From a virus: a stretch of DNA of 26,307 bases. Positions 21,831 through 26,307 of the stretch are shown here, one piece after another. A program made the position numbers and the translations under genes. Position 1 is the first letter of the stretch; each line of letters opens with the position of its first letter. The stretch covers positions 1 through 26,307 of IMG/VR virus record IMGVR_UViG_3300036766_000092, one strand, 5' to 3'. Under the pieces are notes generated by a model. That model was not told the origin of the DNA and made no database searches. It worked only from the letters and a program-made list of their open reading frames with translations.

Positions 21831-22168
21831 TGAATCACCTGTGTCCTGTGCGCACTCAGGATGGGGGCACGCGCACGCTGAAAGTTGATGGCAGAGTCAC
21901 AACCGGGTGCAATGACAGCAGCATTGGTGTCGCGCATCCAGTTGGTGACCACCGTGGGCACCTTGGCCGCAGCCGCCTGCGCCAGATCACGCTGCTTTTT
22001 GAAGTCGTCTTGTTGCGCCTTGACTTCAGCCAGCACCGCCTCATCGGCCTTGATGCTGGCCTCCAGACTGCCGATTTTTTCAGCGTCTGCAACAGCCTGC
22101 ACATGCCGCCCGCCAAGGAACACGGCCAGCAGCAGCAAGATGGGGCCACCGATTTTGAGCCAGAGCAT
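21827..22168 (-). CDS. i-spanin (Rz-like) candidate
   Basis: A 113-aa protein with an N-terminal membrane anchor (LWLKIGGPILLLLAVFLGG) and a periplasmic coiled coil (KIGSLEASIKADEAVLAEVK, then AQQDDFKKQRDLAQAAAAKV). The C-terminal part has APGCDSAINFQRAR. Inner-membrane spanins have just this design and connect to an outer-membrane lipoprotein to fuse the membranes at lysis. Length is slightly short for Rz but acceptable. The start overlaps the previous stop as TAATG. Confidence 0.7.
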   Translation of the reverse strand: MLWLKIGGPILLLLAVFLGGRHVQAVADAEKIGSLEASIKADEAVLAEVKAQQDDFKKQRDLAQAAAAKVPTVVTNWMRDTNAAVIAPGCDSAINFQRARAPILSAHRTQVIQ

Positions 22169-22518
22169 TACAGCCTGACAATGATGCCCAGCGTCATCAG
22201 CATATCGCCAGTGGTGCCGCTGAATCTTGCAGCGGTGACGGGCAGATTGTTGAGGTTGCTGGTGTCAATCGCCTGACCGCTGATGGTGGTGAGGGGGTGG
22301 TAATCAGCCGTGCCATCATTGACCTGATCAATGGATGCCGTGGTCACTTCCACCGCCAGCGTGTCTTCCACCGTGCGGTTGACAACAATGGCATCAAACG
22401 GCCTGCCACCGGGGGCAATCCACACCAGCCAGTCATTCGCCGCAGCCGCGCCATCAAAGTATTGGATGCCGGGTGTGCCTGAGCTGGGGCGTGCGGGCAA
22501 GATTGTGGGTGCAGTCAT
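22168..22518 (-). CDS. Unknown 116-aa protein in the lysis region
   Basis: Starts MTAPTILPARPSSGTPGIQY with CACAGGAGACTCACCATG, a strong ribosome-binding site very like that of the capsid and tail tube genes, so expression may be high. The sequence is beta-rich and neutral (WLVWIAPGGRPFDAIVVNRT; SNLNNLPVTAARFSGTTGDM). No signal peptide or membrane segment is visible. It could be a small virion or envelope-related protein. I do not recognise it. Confidence 0.65.
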   Translation of the reverse strand: MTAPTILPARPSSGTPGIQYFDGAAAANDWLVWIAPGGRPFDAIVVNRTVEDTLAVEVTTASIDQVNDGTADYHPLTTISGQAIDTSNLNNLPVTAARFSGTTGDMLMTLGIIVRL

Positions 22519-22539
22519 GGTGAGTCTCCTGTGGTCAGT

Positions 22540-23010
22540 TTACAGCACGCGCACATATGTCATGGTGCCGTCAGATTGCCGGGTGGCACGCAGCGCCTGC
22601 CCACATTTTGAACCATCGCGGAAGGGTGCGCCCAGTGACAGGTGAATCCAGTCGGGCCTGCCCTCCAGAATCACCTGACCGAACAGGAGCCCGCTGTCCA
22701 GCCGCACCCAGTCAAAGACCGCCTCAAGGCCCACGCCAACCACATGAAAGTCAGCAGCCTCGCCCAGCAGGTGCTGACTGCTTGGCTGGCCTCCAACAAT
22801 TTTGTTGAGCGCCGGGGAGCGGTAGGCGGAATGAACAATCACAGGGGCGTTGAAGTGGTCGCGCACTGGCTCCAGCATGGTCATGGCCAGCGCCCGCAGT
22901 GCGTGCAGCACCTGATTGCTGCCACCAGCGGCCTGCTCATTGAGCACTTGCAGGGGCCTGACATCGGTGCGGGACAGCTCCTGCAAGCTGAAGTGGGGGC
23001 TGATCTGCAT
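22540..23010 (-). CDS. Endolysin, M15-type D,D/L,D-peptidase
   Basis: A 156-aa peptidoglycan peptidase of the VanY/peptidase M15A type that cuts peptide crosslinks in the cell wall at lysis. The zinc-binding pattern is visible: SAYRSPALN, then SSQHLLGEAADFHV (His80, Asp87, spaced H-x6-D) and DWIHLSL (His123). The N-terminal FSLQELSRTDVRP and LEPVRDHFNAPVIVHSAYRS match single-domain phage M15 enzymes. There is no signal peptide, so it needs a holin for export. An exact 12-mer near the C-terminus is read as DGSKC, after the last metal ligand. Confidence 0.9.
   Translation of the reverse strand: MQISPHFSLQELSRTDVRPLQVLNEQAAGGSNQVLHALRALAMTMLEPVRDHFNAPVIVHSAYRSPALNKIVGGQPSSQHLLGEAADFHVVGVGLEAVFDWVRLDSGLLFGQVILEGRPDWIHLSLGAPFRDGSKCGQALRATRQSDGTMTYVRVL
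22605..22616 (-). repeat. Dispersed 12-mer ATGGTTCAAAAT, exact
   Basis: GSK frame (DGSKC) near the C-terminus of the endolysin, beyond the catalytic core. Confidence 0.92.
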
Positions 23011-23019
23011 GGCGGGATT

Positions 23020-23142
23020 TTACACCCTGTTGGCGGTCAGATACCAGACCAGCAGCACCAGCGCCGCAAACAGCAGCAGGGCCCGTGGCCTGATCAGCCC
23101 CAGCACCAGCCCCCGGTATCCGATGAAAGCGATGAGTCTCAT
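23020..23142 (-). CDS. 40-aa membrane micro-protein
   Basis: MRLIAFIGYRGLVLGLIRPR then ALLLFAALVLLVWYLTANRV. One strongly hydrophobic span (about 21-35) with basic residues on the N-terminal side. The ATG overlaps the nuclease stop as ATGA and the gene ends ten bases before the endolysin start. Directly upstream of an endolysin, a peptide like this could be a pinholin, holin regulator or anchor. That is inference from position. Confidence 0.65.
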   Translation of the reverse strand: MRLIAFIGYRGLVLGLIRPRALLLFAALVLLVWYLTANRV

Positions 23143-23603
23143 TTTTTGTATAACCTGATCTCCTGCTCATGCAGCGCCGCAAAGAGTTTGTATGCCAAAT
23201 GCTGGGCAGAGTGCCTGTCCACCCAGCCCTTGGTGTCAGCGTATATGTGCTCCCACACACCGCCTGACACCAGCTCATCAAACTCAAAGTCCAGCCGGGG
23301 GGCGTATATGCGGCACCATTTTGAACCACCCGGCAGCTCACCCATGCAGCCGCACCAGCCACCGTCTGCTCTGGCATAGAGCTGGTGGGTGACCTGCCGC
23401 TGGATGTTTTGCACACGCCCGGCACGCTCCAGCAGGTGCAGGTCATCACAGGTGCCAGCCTCCATGCGGCTGTCATGCTTGTGGCCCTGCGCACAGGTGC
23501 AGGATTTTGTCAGCGATGAGCGCAACTGCGTGCCGGTCTTTGCCATCCAGCTCAGTTGCCGGGTGACCGCAGAGCGCTTGATCTGGGCCCTGCGCCTGAT
23601 CAT
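23139..23603 (-). CDS. DUF1064-like PDDEXK nuclease candidate
   Basis: A 154-aa protein. The core GHKHDSRMEAGTCDDLHLLE, then GRVQNIQRQVTHQLYA, IYAPRLDFEF and HIYADTKGW, has the order of DUF1064 proteins, which carry a PDDEXK nuclease fold like Holliday-junction resolvases. Candidate catalytic residues are Glu48, Asp105, Asp123 and Lys125. A Cys-rich insert (CTCAQGH, WCGCMG) adds possible zinc ligands. It probably processes recombination or replication intermediates, and it lies in the DNA-metabolism block. The start overlaps the previous stop as ATGA; Met20 (MAKTGTQ) is an alternative. Confidence 0.6.
   Translation of the reverse strand: MIRRRAQIKRSAVTRQLSWMAKTGTQLRSSLTKSCTCAQGHKHDSRMEAGTCDDLHLLERAGRVQNIQRQVTHQLYARADGGWCGCMGELPGGSKWCRIYAPRLDFEFDELVSGGVWEHIYADTKGWVDRHSAQHLAYKLFAALHEQEIRLYKK
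23318..23329 (-). repeat. Dispersed 12-mer, near copy (GTGGTTCAAAAT)
   Basis: Mismatch only at position 1, in the nuclease gene, GSK frame (GGSKW). Confidence 0.6.
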
Positions 23604-23848
23604 ATTGGCGCTCCACAGCCACGGCAGTTGGAAAGCTGGAGCGGGCCATGGTCATGCCGCCTGCCGCAATACTCGCACCACCGCTCCAGAGTCTTGACAT
23701 CGGTGACACCCGTGGCCCAGATCAGCCTGCGCCGGGGGATGATGCCCGCCATTGAATCAACCTCACCCTGCCACGCGCTGATCTGGGCCAGTCGCTGGGC
23801 GGACACAACCATCTCCACCGCCATCAGGGCAATCTGGTGGGGCATCAT
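23600..23848 (-). CDS. 82-aa zinc-ribbon protein
   Basis: Helical N-terminus (MMPHQIALMAVEMVVSAQRL), then ERWCEYCGRRHDHG and SNCRGCGAPI, two CxxC pairs forming a zinc ribbon of a type common in small phage proteins. Two adjacent ATGs follow an exact 12-mer, which overlaps both the upstream stop (ATGA) and this start. The 12-mer replaces the usual CACAGGAG leader. Function unknown; DNA or protein binding is likely. Confidence 0.65.
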   Translation of the reverse strand: MMPHQIALMAVEMVVSAQRLAQISAWQGEVDSMAGIIPRRRLIWATGVTDVKTLERWCEYCGRRHDHGPLQLSNCRGCGAPI

Positions 23849-24456
23849 TTTGAACCATCCCCGAACAGCCCGCCCTGAATGTCCCTGAAGCTGTGCTCAT
23901 GGCATCTGGGGCAGGTCTTGGTGCTGTGGTGCCGTCTCTGCGCCCTGTCACCATGGGTGGGTCTGGGGATGTGCTCGGTCAGATACCACGGCCTTGCTTT
24001 GTATTTTGAACCAGCCACCGGGACATCAGCCACACCGGGGCCCACGGCATTGGCATCCCGCAGTGCACCCAGAGCGCTGGCCACTTGCTGCTCCTCAGCG
24101 CCGGTCAACAGCCGCAGCTCCTCTGCCGTGGCCCCAGAGGGCCCCAACTTGGTCAGGGCCTCCAACACCCGCGCACGGACATCCAGCCGCGCCGTGGTGG
24201 CTCCCTGAGCCTCTGGGGGCCCATCGGGTGGAGTTGAGGGAGGGCCTGATGGCATCAGGTGATATTTTGCCACCCGCGCCACCGTGCCCTCCCGGCAGGT
24301 CACATCCACCATCTCAGTCCTGATCTGGTGGCCCTGTTCCTTCAGGTCAAAGACCGCAGCGGCCAGCCGCATGATGCCCAGCTTATTCAGGCACTCCAGC
24401 GGTGTCAGTGGCCCGCGCCGCAGCTCATTCAGCACTTTGTCATTACGCTTGCCCAT
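23845..24456 (-). CDS. Winged-helix DNA-binding protein with zinc-binding C-terminus
   Basis: A 203-aa protein. Residues about 3-50 (KVLNELRRGPLTPLECLNKL, GIMRLAAAVFDLKEQGHQI) match a helix-turn-helix module widespread in phages. A second winged-helix-like part lies at about 95-135 (RVLEALTKLGPSGATAEELR). The C-terminus has CPRCHEH. ATG at 24456 (MGKRNDK) was chosen, with GAGGG at good spacing. A possible TTG two codons earlier is less likely. It could be a replication accessory protein or transcription regulator. Its gene carries one near copy and one exact copy of the 12-mer, the latter at its stop codon. Confidence 0.65.
   Translation of the reverse strand: MGKRNDKVLNELRRGPLTPLECLNKLGIMRLAAAVFDLKEQGHQIRTEMVDVTCREGTVARVAKYHLMPSGPPSTPPDGPPEAQGATTARLDVRARVLEALTKLGPSGATAEELRLLTGAEEQQVASALGALRDANAVGPGVADVPVAGSKYKARPWYLTEHIPRPTHGDRAQRRHHSTKTCPRCHEHSFRDIQGGLFGDGSK
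23847..23858 (-). repeat. Dispersed 12-mer ATGGTTCAAAAT, exact, at a stop/start junction
   Basis: Encodes the last residues (DGSK) of the winged-helix protein; its final AT begins the ATG of the next gene. Confidence 0.92.
24003..24014 (-). repeat. Dispersed 12-mer, near copy (CTGGTTCAAAAT)
   Basis: Mismatch only at position 1, GSK frame (AGSKY). The rightmost copy; none is seen in the SSB/replication block to its right. Confidence 0.6.
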
Positions 24457-24467
24457 GGTCAAGCCCT

Positions 24468-24716
24468 CTAGATTTTGTCAGCCAGCTCTGACTGGATTGC
24501 ACGCGCCCGCTCTGGTGTCACCGCCAGCGGGTGCTGGCCGGGTGAGGGCACTGTGACTTTTTTGCGTGACTCTGGCACGCGCATTGGTTTACCACAGCAA
24601 CATGATGCACGCAGGCAGATCAGCCGCGCCTCAAGCACCTGCCGGTCACCCCTGTTGATCAGCGTGGCCTGCTTGTGCCAGCTCATTGAATGGCCGCAGC
24701 CATCACACCAGCTCAT
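24468..24716 (-). CDS. 82-aa zinc-finger protein
   Basis: Starts MSWCDGCGHSMSWHKQATLI, overlapping the replication gene stop as ATGA. CDGC plus CLRASCCCGKP gives two pairs of potential zinc ligands. The C-terminal half is basic then helical (PERARAIQSELADKI). Function unknown. Position next to the replication initiator suggests a DNA-metabolism role. Confidence 0.65.
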   Translation of the reverse strand: MSWCDGCGHSMSWHKQATLINRGDRQVLEARLICLRASCCCGKPMRVPESRKKVTVPSPGQHPLAVTPERARAIQSELADKI

Positions 24717-25471
24717 CTGCGGAATCTCCTCTGCGGGCGCTCAGCCGGGGTGAAGTAGTTGATACGCCTCACCCAGTTGCGCCATGCAGCGTGCCAGTCA
24801 ATCATGGGAGTCTTGCCGCCAACCTTCCAGCCATTTGATCTGAAGTGGTCAAGGAACTCATTGACATGCCCCAGCGCCGCATCACTCACGGTGACCACAC
24901 CCAGCTCAGCTTTGCAGAATTCCACCACATCAGACTCCTCTGGAGGGATGAATGAGCTGACAGCCCTGCGGCGGGATTTTGCGGGGGGTGACTGCGCAGC
25001 AGTCGGGGGCCCCTCTTTATCCGGGGAAGCAGAATCAGAATCAGAATCAGAATAAGAATCAGAAGGGTTGAGTTTTGGTTGACCACCTGCTTGACCATTT
25101 GCTTGAATTTTGCTTGAATCTTGCTTCGCTCTTGCTGATGCCGCTCCACCTATTTTCCCGGCCTCTGCTCGGTGCAGTCTCAGGGCATCCCACTCCTGCT
25201 TGATCTCCCAGCCTCTGGAGTTGAGCCGGTGATTTTGAAACACAGGGAACAGGTGCTCCACTTCAGACCATGCCGCCTCAATGCCAGCCGGGTTGCCGAT
25301 GAGTGGGGCAATCTTGTGGAAAGCATCGGGCAGCGGGCCAGTGTCCCACTGGAGCAACAGCAGGCGCACAAAGAGGCCCTGCCCTGCCAGTGACAGCCCG
25401 TTGACTGTCCTGCTGCTGAACCAGTCGCCAAAGTAGAGTGGCATGAAGGGCATCTTTTTGATCTTGGTCAT
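24713..25471 (-). CDS. Replication initiation protein (DUF1376-like, lambda O-like role)
   Basis: A 252-aa protein beginning MTKIKKMPFMPLYFGDWFSS; the ATG overlaps the upstream stop as ATGA with CACAGGAGGGAG nearby. The N-terminal 90 residues resemble DUF1376 (LSLAGQGLFVRLLLLQWDTG, then PLPD), common in phage replication proteins. The C-terminal segment LDHFRSNGWKVGGKTPMIDW...AWRNWVRR is the helicase-loader-binding motif seen in many phage initiators. The low-complexity middle (SDSYSDSDSDSAS) is encoded by repeats that look like an origin. This mirrors phage lambda O, where iterons lie within the gene of the protein that binds them. Confidence 0.8.
   Translation of the reverse strand: MTKIKKMPFMPLYFGDWFSSRTVNGLSLAGQGLFVRLLLLQWDTGPLPDAFHKIAPLIGNPAGIEAAWSEVEHLFPVFQNHRLNSRGWEIKQEWDALRLHRAEAGKIGGAASARAKQDSSKIQANGQAGGQPKLNPSDSYSDSDSDSASPDKEGPPTAAQSPPAKSRRRAVSSFIPPEESDVVEFCKAELGVVTVSDAALGHVNEFLDHFRSNGWKVGGKTPMIDWHAAWRNWVRRINYFTPAERPQRRFRR
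25031..25060 (-). repeat. Hexamer repeat beside the iterons
   Basis: Five consecutive AGAATC-type units on the plus strand (one is AGAATA), encoding the Ser/Asp repeats. The stretch is AT-richer than its surroundings, so it could serve as the unwinding element of an origin, though a simple coding microsatellite is possible. Confidence 0.75.
25076..25132. repeat. Iteron-like array I, putative replication origin
   Basis: Five tandem imperfect units on the plus strand: TGGTTGACCACC, TGCTTGACCATT, TGCTTGAATTT, TGCTTGAATCT and TGCTTCGCTCT, with a period of 11-12 bp. They lie in the middle of the replication initiator gene next to the hexamer repeat, in an AT-richer patch. By analogy with lambda ori I infer the initiator-binding site. 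The core TGCTTGA recurs in the intergenic array at 19965-19997. Confidence 0.75.
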
Positions 25472-25725
25472 GGCCTCCCTCCTGTGATCTTGAGATGCTG
25501 GCTGAAGTCTTTGCCGCCAGCGCGGTGGGTCTTGAGCAAAAGTTTGTAGAGCCACTGGGTGGACTCACTGGGCACCGTCTCAGCCCTGTCCCAGCGCCCG
25601 ATGGTTTGCCAGTGCACGCCGATGATGGCCCCCAGCTCTGTCTGGGACAGCCCCAACTCCCGCCTGATGAACCACCACCGCGCTGGCTTTTTGACGCGCC
25701 GGGTGGGCCTAGAACGGGATGTCAT
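25468..25725 (-). CDS. Small helix-turn-helix regulator
   Basis: An 85-aa protein with a basic N-terminus and an XRE/Cro-type helix-turn-helix: RRELGLSQTELGAIIGVHWQ then TIGRWDRAET (about residues 21-50). The start ATG has GGAG six bases upstream and overlaps the SSB gene by 17 bases. It ends ATGA into the replication gene. Small proteins of this type are found as phage repressors, Cro-like proteins and antitoxin-like regulators. Here it is inside the replication operon and is one candidate ligand for the dispersed 12-mer or the iteron-like arrays. Confidence 0.75.
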   Translation of the reverse strand: MTSRSRPTRRVKKPARWWFIRRELGLSQTELGAIIGVHWQTIGRWDRAETVPSESTQWLYKLLLKTHRAGGKDFSQHLKITGGRP

Positions 25726-26122
25726 TGGTGCTCCATGTCTCAGTGTCACCCTCTGCCGCCGCCGCGCCCTGCGCTGATCTGGTGCCCTCTGGGGCCCGTC
25801 CCAGCATCACCATCCGGTCAGCCCTAATCTCAAAGCTGCCTTTGTTGATGCCCTGCTTGTCCACATATTTGCGGGAGCGGATAGAGCCCTCAATGTAAAC
25901 GGGGGAGCCCTTGATCAAGTGCTTGGCCGCAATTTCAGCCACCTTGCCCCAGAGACTGATCTGGTGCCACTCGGTGTGCTCCTGCGGTTGGCCTCCCTTG
26001 GGTGTCCACTTTTCAGTGGTGGCCATGGTGAAGTTGCAGACAGCCGCGCCGTCCGGGGTGTATCGCAGCTCTGGGTCTTTGCCCAGATTGCCGATGAGTT
26101 GCACGCGATTGAGTGAGCCCAT
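25709..26122 (-). CDS. ssb: Single-stranded DNA-binding protein
   Basis: A 137-aa SSB that coats single-stranded DNA during replication and recombination. The OB fold is plain: SLNRVQLIGNLGKDPELRYT, then FTMATTEKWT, EWHQISLWGKVAEIAAKHLI, KGSPVYIEGSIRSRKY and FEIRADRMVMLG. A short linker leads to the acidic C-terminal tip ending DIPF, which recruits partner proteins. AGGAG lies six bases upstream of the ATG. The length is somewhat shorter than E. coli SSB, as is common in phages. Confidence 0.96.
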   Translation of the reverse strand: MGSLNRVQLIGNLGKDPELRYTPDGAAVCNFTMATTEKWTPKGGQPQEHTEWHQISLWGKVAEIAAKHLIKGSPVYIEGSIRSRKYVDKQGINKGSFEIRADRMVMLGRAPEGTRSAQGAAAAEGDTETWSTNDIPF

Positions 26123-26123
26123 G

Positions 26124-26307
26124 TCATTCTCCTGTTGAGCGGGCTGGCCGCTCTGTCAGTTTTGTGTAGGATGAAGTGATCACGCCACCAGCCTTGCGCA
26201 CATCCTCAAGCACCGCGTCAACCAACTTGCCAATTCCCTTGATCTGGGGGTCAGAGTCTTTGATGGCCTTCTTGACCAGCTCCTTGCTGCTGCTCAGGGT
26301 GGATTTT
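26124..26307 (-). CDS. Unknown protein, 5' end outside window (partial)
   Basis: The last 60 codons of a gene entering from the right edge: KSTLSSSKELVKKAIKDSDP, QIKGIGKLVDAVLEDVRKAG, then GVITSSYTKLTERPARSTGE. The end is helical and Lys-rich and carries the AGGAG of the SSB gene. It could be a recombination or DNA-annealing protein by neighbourhood, but nothing visible proves it. Confidence 0.65.
   Translation of the reverse strand, partial: KSTLSSSKELVKKAIKDSDPQIKGIGKLVDAVLEDVRKAGGVITSSYTKLTERPARSTGE

Noticed and set aside
25232-25243. ATTTTGAAACAC as another 12-mer copy
   Set aside because: It has two mismatches in the GGTTC part and lies outside the region where the other copies occur.

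Overview
The window is a 26.3-kb piece of a tailed double-stranded DNA phage (Caudoviricetes) or of a prophage. Every gene I can support lies on the minus strand, so the biological reading direction is right to left. The sequence is GC-rich. The lysis genes include an inner-membrane spanin candidate and a lipoprotein spanin candidate, which points to a Gram-negative, probably proteobacterial, host. The head, neck and tail gene order, with one tail-tube gene, a tape measure and no sheath gene, suggests siphovirus-like morphology. I see no integrase, tRNA or rRNA gene, CRISPR array or insertion sequence.

Layout in transcription order. (1) 26.3-23.1 kb, DNA metabolism: the end of an unknown gene, SSB, a small helix-turn-helix protein, a replication initiator with iteron-like repeats inside its gene, zinc-ribbon and winged-helix proteins, and a DUF1064-like nuclease. 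(2) 23.1-19.3 kb, lysis and accessory genes: a 40-aa membrane peptide, an M15 endolysin, an unknown protein, an i-spanin candidate, three tiny overlapping ORFs, a lipoprotein (o-spanin candidate), a secreted thaumatin-like protein, two small membrane proteins of holin type, a 120-bp intergenic gap with a second iteron-like array, a zinc-ribbon protein and a third membrane protein. (3) 19.3-9.0 kb, packaging and head: small and large terminase, portal, a zinc-knuckle protein, a MuF-like protein, a small ORF rich in palindromes, a prohead protease fused to an HExxH zincin-like domain, two low-complexity proteins (one probably the scaffold), the major capsid protein and a small protein. (4) 9.0-0 kb, neck and tail: an Ig-like/connector fusion, a gp10-like protein, tail terminator, tail tube, tail chaperone, tape measure, a 1137-aa tail-tip protein, and the start of one more tail gene.

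Genes are packed tightly. Thirteen junctions are ATGA or GTGA four-base overlaps and four are TGATG or TAATG, so translational coupling is probably widespread. Using these overlaps I recovered several genes of 37-40 codons.

The most unusual feature is a dispersed asymmetric 12-mer, ATGGTTCAAAAT. There are 12 exact copies and four one-mismatch copies between 5.5 and 24.0 kb. By arithmetic, about 0.003 exact copies are expected by chance. Eleven of the 12 exact copies read with transcription. Copies occur in all three coding frames (MVQN, WFK, GSK), at start codons and between genes, so selection or spread acts on the nucleotide sequence. The only inverted copy lies in the loop of a potential hairpin that covers the ribosome-binding site of a holin-like gene, and its RNA would be complementary to all the others. 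The pattern recalls stoperators of cluster A mycobacteriophages and start-associated sequences of cluster K, but the sequence is different and I do not recognise it.
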